From JBBQXK01 sp038251625 (GTDB lineage: Bacteria > Pseudomonadota > Alphaproteobacteria > Rhodobacterales > Rhodobacteraceae), in assembly GCA_038251625.1 (NCBI GenBank), contig JBBSBE010000007.1, positions 1-64,000 of the forward strand: a stretch of 64,000 bases of DNA, read 5' to 3'. Numbering within the stretch: position 1 is the stretch's first letter; the number at the start of each line of letters is the position of its first letter. This document shows, piece after piece, positions 57,513-64,000 of this stretch. The position numbers and the translations under genes were made by a program. Below the pieces are notes generated by a model that was not told where the DNA came from, searched no databases, and saw nothing but the letters and a program-made list of their open reading frames with translations.

Positions 57513-57868
57513 TCGAGCGCCCCCTTCTTCCATTCATAGGCAAAGCCAACCGTCAGCACGGCCAGGAACACCATCATCGACCAGAAGGCCACCATGCTGA
57601 TCTCGCCAAAGGCGACGGCCCAGGGAAAGAGGAACGCCACCTCCAGGTCGAAGATGATGAACAGGATCGAGACAAGGTAGAACCGCACGTCGAACTTCAT
57701 CCGTGCATCGTCAAAGGCGTTGAAGCCGCATTCGTAGGCCGACACCTTTTCCGGGTCGGGATTGCGCACCGCCAGAACCGCAGCCGACAGCATCAGCACA
57801 AGGCCAAGGCCCACCGCGATGGCCAGAAAGATCAAGATAGGCAGGTATTCTCGCAGGAATGGGTCCAC
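57503..57868 (-). CDS. nuoA: NADH-quinone oxidoreductase subunit A
   Basis: Membrane subunit of complex I, 121 residues with three hydrophobic segments. SAYECGFNAFDDARMKFDVRFYLV is the conserved loop that contacts the quinone site. GTG 57868 is chosen because AAGGAG lies nine bases upstream and the protein then starts with DPFLREYLPILIF as in relatives. It is the first gene of the nuo operon. Confidence 0.97.
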   Translation of the reverse strand: MDPFLREYLPILIFLAIAVGLGLVLMLSAAVLAVRNPDPEKVSAYECGFNAFDDARMKFDVRFYLVSILFIIFDLEVAFLFPWAVAFGEISMVAFWSMMVFLAVLTVGFAYEWKKGALEWE

Positions 57869-57938
57869 GCGCGGGGCTCCTTCGGCTGGCGACAGGTGGT
57901 GCGCCGCCTCTGCCGGGCGGGCCGAACCACTGGTCACG

Positions 57939-57967
57939 GGTTTACTCTGCCCCCCGCGCGCGGTCAA
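57939..57967 (-). promoter_or_regulatory. Candidate nuo operon promoter
   Basis: Read on the minus strand, TTGACC (57967-57962) and TAAACC (57944-57939) are 17 bases apart. The -35 matches five of six consensus bases and the -10 three of six. It would give a leader of roughly 65 bases before GTG 57868. The assignment is a prediction; no further operator was found. Confidence 0.4.
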
Positions 57968-58040
57968 CCAAGCCCGCGCTGCAGCGCCGCAATGCCGCGC
58001 CTCCCTTCAGCCGCTCACGCTGCGGCGCGGCGGGCCAGGG

Positions 58041-58820
58041 TCAGACCACCCAACCGGGCTTGCGGCGGTCAAAAAAGGCCAAGATGCCCTCGCCCGCCTC
58101 GGGGCTTTCCCAGCGGGCCACAAGGGCCGCGATGCTTGCCTCCACCATCGCCTCCGTCACCGGCGCGGAAAGGGCCGCGATCAGCGCCTTGGCCTCGGCC
58201 ATGGCCCCCGGCGCGCAGGCGAGCGCCGGCGCCACCTCGGCCTCGACCGCCGCATCCAAGGCTTCGGGCGGCACCGCGCGGGCCAGAAGGCCAAGCGCGA
58301 CTGCCTCTTCCGCATCAAATCCCTTGGCCGTGATGAACACGCGTCGCGCCAGCGGGCCAAGACGGGCGATCACATAAGGCCCGATCGTGGCCGGGATCAG
58401 GCCCAGCCGCGTTTCGGTCAGCCCAAAGCGCGCGCCCGTCACCCCCACCGCCACGTCGCAGACCGCCATCATTCCGATCCCGCCGCCAAAGGCCTGCCCC
58501 TGCACGCGCCCGATCAGCGGTTTCGGCAGGTCGTCGAGCGCCTTCAGCATGCCAGCAAGGCGCCGCGCCTCGGCTGCCCTTTGCGCCCCGTCCGCCGCCA
58601 TCTGCGCCTGCATCCAATCAAGGTCCCCGCCCGCACAAAAGCTTTTGCCCGTCGCCGCCAGTACGACGGCCCGCACCGCCCTGTCGGCGCCAAGCGCCGC
58701 GCAGGCGGCGGTGATCTCGTCCATCATCCGGGCATTCAGCGCGTTGTGCTTGTCGGGCCGGTCCAGCGTCAGCGTGGCCACGCCCCGTGCGTCCACCGCA
58801 ACATCGATCGTCCGCTCCAT
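58041..58820 (-). CDS. liuC: Enoyl-CoA hydratase-family protein, probable methylglutaconyl-CoA hydratase
   Basis: A 259-residue crotonase-fold protein. Oxyanion-hole stretches ATGKSFCAGGDLDWMQ and GQAFGGGIGMMAVCDVAVG are present, and LGLIPATIGPYV carries the usual second acid-base region. In leucine degradation this enzyme hydrates 3-methylglutaconyl-CoA. The assignment rests on its place next to HMG-CoA lyase and methylcrotonyl-CoA carboxylase; other hydratase activity is possible. ATG 58820 is 16 bases after the lyase stop. Confidence 0.85.
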   Translation of the reverse strand: MERTIDVAVDARGVATLTLDRPDKHNALNARMMDEITAACAALGADRAVRAVVLAATGKSFCAGGDLDWMQAQMAADGAQRAAEARRLAGMLKALDDLPKPLIGRVQGQAFGGGIGMMAVCDVAVGVTGARFGLTETRLGLIPATIGPYVIARLGPLARRVFITAKGFDAEEAVALGLLARAVPPEALDAAVEAEVAPALACAPGAMAEAKALIAALSAPVTEAMVEASIAALVARWESPEAGEGILAFFDRRKPGWVV

Positions 58821-58836
58821 CGCCGCCTCCCCGTCG

Positions 58837-59703
58837 TCAGCCATTGCCCCGGCCGCCCCGCAAACCCGTGGCGAAGGCCGCCGCCTCCGCCAGAACGGCT
58901 GCGGCAAGCCCGGTCTCCCAACCGTCCGCTGCCAGCATTGCGGCCACCGCTTCGGTCGCCACATTGCCCGCCGCACCCGGGGCATAGGGGCAGCCCCCAA
59001 GGCCGCCCACGCTGGCATCAAAGACCCGCAACCCGTGGCCAAGGCTGACGCGGATATTCGCCAGCGCCTGCCCGCGTGTATCGTGGAAATGCCCTGCCAG
59101 CCGCGCGGGCGGCAGTTCCGCCAACACCGCCGCCAGCATGGCCGAAACCGTCTCGGGCAAGCCATGCCCGATGGTATCGCCAAGGCTCACCTCATAACAC
59201 CCCATGTCACGCAGCGCAGCCACTACCTGCGCCACCGCGGCGGGCTTCACCGGACCATCAAACGGGCAATCGGTGATGCAGGAAACATACCCTCGCAATG
59301 GCATCCCATCTGCCGCAGCCGCCCGCGCCACAGGCGAAAAACGATCCAGGCTTTCCGCAATCGTGGCGTTCAGGTTCGCGCGCGAAAACCCTTCGGAGGC
59401 CGAGGCAAAGATGGCCACTTCGTCCACCTGCGCGGCCCTTGCCGCCTCGTACCCCTTCAGGTTTGGCGTCAGCGCCGCGTATCGCACGCCGGGCGCACGC
59501 ACGATCCCTGCCATCACCGTGGCCCCATCTGCCATCTGCGGCACCCATTTCGGGCTGACGAAACTCGCCGCCTCGATCCGCCGGAACCCGGCACGGCTCA
59601 GCATGTCGATCAGCGCGATCTTGTCCGGTGCCGGGATCATCCGCGCCTCGTTCTGCAACCCGTCCCGGGGGCCGACCTCGACGATCTCGACGAACCCGCT
59701 CAT
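58837..59703 (-). CDS. liuE: Hydroxymethylglutaryl-CoA lyase
   Basis: Cleaves HMG-CoA to acetoacetate and acetyl-CoA, the last step of leucine breakdown. The protein has 288 residues. EVGPRDGLQNEARMI is the metal-binding start, AGHFHDTRGQALANI holds the His metal ligands, and Cys238 sits in the catalytic-loop signature GLGGCPYAPGAAGN. It overlaps the carboxylase alpha gene by four bases. Confidence 0.95.
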   Translation of the reverse strand: MSGFVEIVEVGPRDGLQNEARMIPAPDKIALIDMLSRAGFRRIEAASFVSPKWVPQMADGATVMAGIVRAPGVRYAALTPNLKGYEAARAAQVDEVAIFASASEGFSRANLNATIAESLDRFSPVARAAAADGMPLRGYVSCITDCPFDGPVKPAAVAQVVAALRDMGCYEVSLGDTIGHGLPETVSAMLAAVLAELPPARLAGHFHDTRGQALANIRVSLGHGLRVFDASVGGLGGCPYAPGAAGNVATEAVAAMLAADGWETGLAAAVLAEAAAFATGLRGGRGNG

Positions 59704-61643
59704 TCCTCCAGCACGATCAGCGCCGCCCCCGCCTCCACCTGCGCGCCTGCGGTGACCAGCACCTCTGCCACCACCCCATCGCGCGCGGCCACCAGCACAT
59801 GCTCCATCTTCATCGCCTCAAGCACGGCCAACCGGTCCCCCGCCAACACCGACTGCCCCGCAGTCACGGCAACCTCGCGGACCAGCCCCGGCATGGGTGA
59901 GCGCGTCACATTGCCCGCAACACCTGCGGCCGCTGCCCGCGCCAGCGGATCGACGCGCGCAAAGCTGGCCAAACGCCCGGGCGAAAAGACGTGGATCGCC
60001 CTGCCCACCTCCACCACCGCCAGCGCGCGCTGACCATCGACCCGCCAGCCACCTGCATCGCGGCTGGCCTGGGTCGCAGCCCCTCCGGTCGTCACGTTCG
60101 CGCGATCCGGGCCATCAAGCGCGATGGCGGCCGTTTCGACCACCCCGCCCCGCTCCAACGTCACGACATGCCGAAGCGGCGCCCAAAGCGCAAAGCCTGC
60201 AAGCGGCCCCTCGGGAAGGGACGCGGCTTGCAGAAACGCCGTGGCTGTCATGGCCGCATCCAACGCGTCGGGCACCCTCACGGCAGTCAGCGCGCCCAGA
60301 TCGCGCGCGATCAAGCCGGTATCCACCGCGCCCGTGGCAAACCCTGCGTGTCGCGCCAGCGCGCCAAGAAAGGCGAGGTTCGTCACCGTCCCGGCCACCT
60401 GCGTCTGGTCAAGCGCCATCGCCAACCGGTTCAGCGCAATCGCCCGCGTCGCCCCGTGCACGATCACCTTGGCGATCATCGGATCGTACCAGGGGCTGAT
60501 CGTATCGCCTGCCCGCACGCCTGTATCGGCGCGGGCGCCTTCGGGGAAGGAAAGATGGTCAAGCGTACCCGTCGCGGGCAGAAATCCCGCCGGCACATCC
60601 TCGGCGTAAAGCCGCGCCTCGAAAGCGTGGCCATGGATCGCCAGATCTTCCTGCCGCTTCGGCAAGGGCTCACCCGCCGCCACGCGCAACTGCCACTCGA
60701 CCAGATCGACGCCCGTGATCGCCTCGGTCACCGGATGCTCCACCTGAAGCCGCGTGTTCATCTCCATGAACCAGAACCCGTCGGGCCGCAGGCCGCGCGC
60801 GCCATCGACGATGAACTCGATCGTCCCGGCCCCCTTGTATCCGATGGCCTTTGCGGCCTTCACCGCCGCCGCCCCCATCGCCGCGCGCATCTCATCCGTC
60901 ATTCCCGGGGCGGGCGCCTCCTCGATCACCTTCTGGTGGCGGCGCTGCAAAGAACAGTCCCGCTCGAACAGATGCACCGCATCCACCCCGTCGCCAAAGA
61001 CCTGCATCTCGATATGGCGCGGCGTCTCGATGTATTTCTCGATCAGAACCGCCGCATTGCCAAAGGCCCCCCGCGCCTCGCCCTGCGCGCTTGCAAGCGC
61101 TGCGGCGAAATCCCGCGCCCGGTCCACCCGCCGCATCCCCTTGCCGCCGCCACCGGCAACGGCCTTGATAAGCACGGGCCAGCCGATCGCCTCTGCGGCG
61201 CCCGCCAGATGCTCGGGGTCCTGATTGTCGCCCTGCCAGCCCGGCACCACGGGCACGCCCGCCTCCGCCATCAGCCGTTTGGCCGCATCCTTCAGCCCCA
61301 TCGCCCGGATCGCCGCCGCCGAAGGGCCGATGAACACCAGCCCCGCGTCCTCGACCGCCTCCACGAACTGCGGGTTCTCGCTCAGAAAGCCGTACCCCGG
61401 ATGAATCGCCTCCGCGCCCGAGGCCAGCGCCGCGGCGATGATCGCATCGCTCCGCAGATAGCTGTCCTTCGGCGCAGGCCCGCCGATATGCACCGCCGCA
61501 TCCGCCATCGCCACATGCCGCGCTCCGGCATCGGCGTCGGAATAAACCGCCACCGCCTCCACCCCCATCCGGCGGCACGTCGCGATGATCCGGCAAGCGA
61601 TCTCGCCCCGGTTGGCGATCAGAACCCTACGAAACACGCGCAT
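59700..61643 (-). CDS. liuD: Methylcrotonyl-CoA carboxylase, biotin-containing alpha subunit
   Basis: Carboxylates its biotin and passes CO2 to 3-methylcrotonyl-CoA with the beta subunit. The protein has 647 residues. Biotin carboxylase domain at about 1-445 (FRRVLIANRGEIACRII, GGGGKGMRRV, FMEMNTRLQVEHPVTE), BT linker, then a biotinyl domain with Lys612 in EAMKMEH. Other acyl-CoA carboxylases share this layout; the lyase, hydratase and beta-subunit neighbours favour the leucine pathway. Its start overlaps the NTF2-like gene by 17 bases. Confidence 0.92.
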   Translation of the reverse strand: MRVFRRVLIANRGEIACRIIATCRRMGVEAVAVYSDADAGARHVAMADAAVHIGGPAPKDSYLRSDAIIAAALASGAEAIHPGYGFLSENPQFVEAVEDAGLVFIGPSAAAIRAMGLKDAAKRLMAEAGVPVVPGWQGDNQDPEHLAGAAEAIGWPVLIKAVAGGGGKGMRRVDRARDFAAALASAQGEARGAFGNAAVLIEKYIETPRHIEMQVFGDGVDAVHLFERDCSLQRRHQKVIEEAPAPGMTDEMRAAMGAAAVKAAKAIGYKGAGTIEFIVDGARGLRPDGFWFMEMNTRLQVEHPVTEAITGVDLVEWQLRVAAGEPLPKRQEDLAIHGHAFEARLYAEDVPAGFLPATGTLDHLSFPEGARADTGVRAGDTISPWYDPMIAKVIVHGATRAIALNRLAMALDQTQVAGTVTNLAFLGALARHAGFATGAVDTGLIARDLGALTAVRVPDALDAAMTATAFLQAASLPEGPLAGFALWAPLRHVVTLERGGVVETAAIALDGPDRANVTTGGAATQASRDAGGWRVDGQRALAVVEVGRAIHVFSPGRLASFARVDPLARAAAAGVAGNVTRSPMPGLVREVAVTAGQSVLAGDRLAVLEAMKMEHVLVAARDGVVAEVLVTAGAQVEAGAALIVLEE

Positions 61644-62001
61644 CCCCCTCGCGGTAACAGGCGATCATCCGAACCGCGCGGCCGTCGGCATCCAGCTCCA
61701 TCGTATCCGCCACCTCCACCCCGTTCTCGCGCCCATAAAGCAGCGTCATCGCATTCACCCCCACCCGCACGCCCAGATAGGTGAACCGAAGGTCCGGGTT
61801 CGTCATCCCCCGGGCGAAATACGCGCGCAGGTCGTCCTTGCCATGCAGCCACCCGTCTGCGCGTCCCAACCGCCGCACGACCAGCGGCGAACAAAGGCTG
61901 ATCCGGTCTGAATAGTGCCGAAGAACCGCCTCAAGGTCACGCCTGTTCCAGGCATCGCACCAGTCCCGTGCCTTCTCTTCTGCCGCCGCAAGCGTCAGCA
62001 T
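61627..62001 (-). CDS. NTF2-like protein in the leucine degradation cluster
   Basis: A 124-residue NTF2/SnoaL-type protein (WCDAWNRRDLEAVLRHYSD, SPLVVRRLG, FTYLGVRVGVNAMTLLYGRENGVE). ATG 62001 is used; the reading frame further upstream is a shadow of the ASCH gene. It overlaps the carboxylase alpha start by 17 bases, so it is co-expressed with the carboxylase. A binding or isomerase function is possible but unknown. Confidence 0.82.
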   Translation of the reverse strand: MLTLAAAEEKARDWCDAWNRRDLEAVLRHYSDRISLCSPLVVRRLGRADGWLHGKDDLRAYFARGMTNPDLRFTYLGVRVGVNAMTLLYGRENGVEVADTMELDADGRAVRMIACYREGDARVS

Positions 62002-62065
62002 GGCCCGGCTTCCGCCATTGCAGGGCGTTGCGCGCTGCCCCGGCCAATCCCAGTGCTGCACCCGT

Positions 62066-62476
62066 TCATCCCACCACCTCGACCACCCTGAACCTCTCGC
62101 ACACCAGATCCATTTCGGGGGCGAAACCGCCGTTGCGCGCGAAGTAACGTCGGTGTCCCTCTCGCCAGCCCTCCAGCGTCGCGTCCTCGCCTTCGGCAAG
62201 CGCAAATGCCTCATCCACATCGCAAAACCGCCGGATCGTGACCTCGACCGTCTCGATCACCACAGAGGGTCTGCCGTCCCAATCCAGCGCAATATCCTGC
62301 CGCCCCACCACGGGCATCGGATCATGGCCCGCACCAAAATCGCGCAACGCCCCACACGTCGCCGTCTTCACCCCTGCCCGGACCAGCGCCAGCAACTCCG
62401 CCGACAGCGCTGCGCTGTCGCCAAACCTGAACGTCTCAGCCCCGGGATACCGCGCGCGCAGCGCCTCCAGCGTCAT
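62066..62476 (-). CDS. ASCH-domain protein
   Basis: A 136-residue protein of the ASCH family, a beta-barrel related to PUA domains and to small RNA- or nucleotide-modifying proteins. It shows GVKTATCGALRDF, DWDGRPSVVIETVEVTIRRFCDVDEAFAL and GWREGHRRYFARNG. Start at ATG 62476. It is transcribed toward the NTF2-like gene 64 bases away and divergent from the acetyltransferase-like gene. Role unknown. Confidence 0.85.
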   Translation of the reverse strand: MTLEALRARYPGAETFRFGDSAALSAELLALVRAGVKTATCGALRDFGAGHDPMPVVGRQDIALDWDGRPSVVIETVEVTIRRFCDVDEAFALAEGEDATLEGWREGHRRYFARNGGFAPEMDLVCERFRVVEVVG

Positions 62477-62576
62477 CGCGCACCGGTCGCGCGCAGAAGG
62501 ACGACATTTACGAAAAGGGGCAACATCCGCTCCTTCCCCGATTGACGACTTGCAAGCCGCGCTGCACTCTCCCCCC

Positions 62577-63065
62577 ATGTATTCCCGCCCGCTTCTGCCT
62601 GATGGCCAGCGCCCGCCCGACACCTTTTCCGGCGAGGGCTTTTTCGCGCGCCCGCTGCTTCTGGCCGATGCCGAGGCTGATTTCGAGGCGGTGATGGCCT
62701 CTGCCGCCCGCCTGCGCGGCGGGATGGACCCGGAAAGCACATGGCCCGATGGCCTGACCCTGCACGAAAACCGCGTCGATCTTGGCTGGCACGAGCGGGA
62801 ATTTACCCAAGGCCATTCCTACGCCTGGACGGTCGTTGCCCCGACCGGCACTCCGACCATCGGTTGCGCCTATCTCTACCCCTCCGACCGCGCGGGCCCC
62901 GACGCCATGGCCTTCTGGTGGCTGCGCCCCGAGGCCGATGCCGTGGGGCCCGAATTCGATGAAGCCTTCCGTGCGCTCTTGGCCGACCTGCCGCTCGTCA
63001 CCGCGTTTCCGGGGCGCGACACAGGATGGGACGAATGGCGCGCGCGGCCAAAGGTGTTTCGCTGA
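62577..63065 (+). CDS. GNAT-like protein
   Basis: A 162-residue protein that may be a GNAT-type N-acetyltransferase: FFARPLLLADAEADFEAVM resembles the first strand-helix, and TPTIGCAYLYPSDRAG could hold the acetyl-CoA region, although the QxxGxG/A loop is not clear. It is the only plus-strand gene in this stretch, placed between the ASCH and the carboxylase beta genes. Substrate unknown. Confidence 0.55.
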   Translation: MYSRPLLPDGQRPPDTFSGEGFFARPLLLADAEADFEAVMASAARLRGGMDPESTWPDGLTLHENRVDLGWHEREFTQGHSYAWTVVAPTGTPTIGCAYLYPSDRAGPDAMAFWWLRPEADAVGPEFDEAFRALLADLPLVTAFPGRDTGWDEWRARPKVFR

Positions 63066-63094
63066 TCGCTTGCCTGCGGGCGCTTCGGACATGA

Positions 63095-64000
63095 TCACAT
63101 CCGGAACACGCCAAAGCGCGTCTCCCCCACCGGCGCGTTCAGCGCCGCCGCCAAAGACAGCCCCAGCACACTCCGCGTTTTCCGCGGGTCCACGATCCCG
63201 TCATCCCAAAGCCGCGCGCTGGCATAAAGGGGATGCGATTGCCGCTCGAACATCTCGACCGTGGGGCGCTTGAAGGCGGCTTCCTCTTGCGCCGTCCAGG
63301 CCTTTCCTGCCCGCTCGATCCCCTCGCGCTTCACGGTGGCCAGCACCCCGGCCGCCTGCTCGCCCCCCATCACCGAGATGCGGGAATTGGGCCAGGACCA
63401 CAGGAACCGGGGCGAATAGGCCCGCCCCGCCATCCCGTAATTCCCCGCCCCGAACGAACCGCCCACCAGCATCGTGATCTTCGGCACGGCCGTCGTGGCC
63501 ACGGCCGTCACCATCTTGGCCCCGTGCCGCGCGATCCCCTCGTTCTCGTACCGCCGCCCCACCATGAAGCCCGTGATGTTTTGCAGGAACACGAGGGGGA
63601 TTCCGCGCTGGCTGCAAAGCTCGATGAAATGCGCGCCTTTCACGGCAGCCTCGCTGAAAAGCACCCCGTTGTTCGCCACGATCCCCACGGGCATCCCCAT
63701 CACATGGGCAAACCCCGTCACCAGCGTCTCGCCGAACCGCGCCTTGAACTCGTCAAGGCGGCTGCCGTCCACCACCCGGGCAATCACTTCGCGGATGTCA
63801 TAAGGCGTGCGCAGGTCGGCCGGCACCACGCCAAGAATGTCCTCCGGGTCATAGGCAGGGTCTTCCCCCGCCATCCCCGGCGCCGCAGATACATTCAGAT
63901 GCCGCACCGCCTCGCGCGCCAGCGCCAGCGCATGGGCGTCATCTTCCGCCAGATAATCTGCCACGCCCGACAGCCGCGTGTGCACATCCCCGCCGCCCAG
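63095..64000 (-). CDS. liuB: Methylcrotonyl-CoA carboxylase, carboxyltransferase beta subunit (5' end cut)
   Basis: The C-terminal 300 or so residues of the beta subunit; the N-terminus lies beyond the right edge. Diagnostic stretches are LGGGDVHTRLSGVADYLAEDD, GIVANNGVLFSEAAVKGAHFIELC, FLQNITGFMVG and GGSFGAGNYGMAGRAY, all typical of MCC/PCC carboxyltransferases. It ends 29 bases before the convergent GNAT-like gene. It should assemble with the alpha subunit encoded nearby. Confidence 0.9.
   Translation of the reverse strand: MGGGDVHTRLSGVADYLAEDDAHALALAREAVRHLNVSAAPGMAGEDPAYDPEDILGVVPADLRTPYDIREVIARVVDGSRLDEFKARFGETLVTGFAHVMGMPVGIVANNGVLFSEAAVKGAHFIELCSQRGIPLVFLQNITGFMVGRRYENEGIARHGAKMVTAVATTAVPKITMLVGGSFGAGNYGMAGRAYSPRFLWSWPNSRISVMGGEQAAGVLATVKREGIERAGKAWTAQEEAAFKRPTVEMFERQSHPLYASARLWDDGIVDPRKTRSVLGLSLAAALNAPVGETRFGVFRM

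Noticed and set aside
1..64000. CRISPR arrays, tRNA or rRNA genes, insertion sequences, phage genes
   Set aside because: No regularly spaced repeats, cloverleaf-like sequences, transposase motifs or phage structural genes were seen by reading; a dedicated scan was not possible.

Overview
The window reads as a chromosomal segment of a GC-rich alphaproteobacterium of the order Rhodobacterales (Rhodobacter, Paracoccus and Roseobacter relatives). The grounds are a complete nuoA-N operon interrupted by many small unknown genes, as known from Rhodobacter capsulatus and Paracoccus denitrificans, together with small families typical of this order (DUF5333, DUF5337, a Hint-domain protein, a GlxA-type regulator) and dense operons with ATGA, GTGA or TGATG junctions. 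I see no rRNA, tRNA, CRISPR array, insertion sequence, prophage or plasmid gene. No gap between genes exceeds 300 bases.

Left part (1-14745). A nitrate/taurine-type ABC transporter runs off the left edge (ATPase and binding protein) and is divergent from a RidA-family deaminase. Then come class II DAHP synthase, a GlxA-type regulator, an exported PQQ-type sugar dehydrogenase and a full branched-chain amino-acid-type ABC transporter (binding protein, LivG, LivF, LivH, LivM). Two small exported proteins of unknown function are wedged between its subunit genes. ExoD and a GT39-type membrane glycosyltransferase follow on the other strand.

Middle part (14959-36172). This holds a large FAD/GcvT dimethylglycine-dehydrogenase-like protein, a MobA-like nucleotidyltransferase, and surE-pcm-nlpD (protein and envelope maintenance). 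Facing these are a DUF815 ATPase and tatCBA. A small regulatory island follows: a short YafY-like HTH protein, an exported dimeric-barrel protein and a full-length WYL regulator, with two copies of one palindromic operator. Next are an Fbp-type ATPase, an atypical SDR, a Hint protein, an NTF2-like protein, prfC, an asparagine-synthase-like protein with an unknown partner, an rhlE-type helicase and ribonuclease J.

Right-centre part (36219-57868, all minus strand). The complex I operon runs nuoA-B-C-x-D-x-x-E-x-x-F-x-x-x-x-x-G-x-H-x-I-x-J-x-K-L-M-N, where each x is an extra gene (14 in all). It continues into birA, coaX and rnj. All 14 subunits are present with their expected iron-sulphur ligands. 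NuoE carries a C-terminal helix-hairpin-helix extension that is also encoded as a separate membrane-anchored protein next door. Five of the extra genes encode envelope-targeted proteins.

Right end (58041-64000). A leucine degradation cluster (liu type: methylglutaconyl-CoA hydratase, HMG-CoA lyase, methylcrotonyl-CoA carboxylase alpha and, cut by the edge, beta) is mixed with NTF2-like, ASCH and acetyltransferase-like genes.

The signals that seem most worth following are the repeated operator around the short HTH gene, the duplicated HHH module at nuoE, the low-GC secreted gene between nuoJ and nuoK, the exported proteins inside the liv and nuo operons, and the asparagine-synthase-like gene pair.
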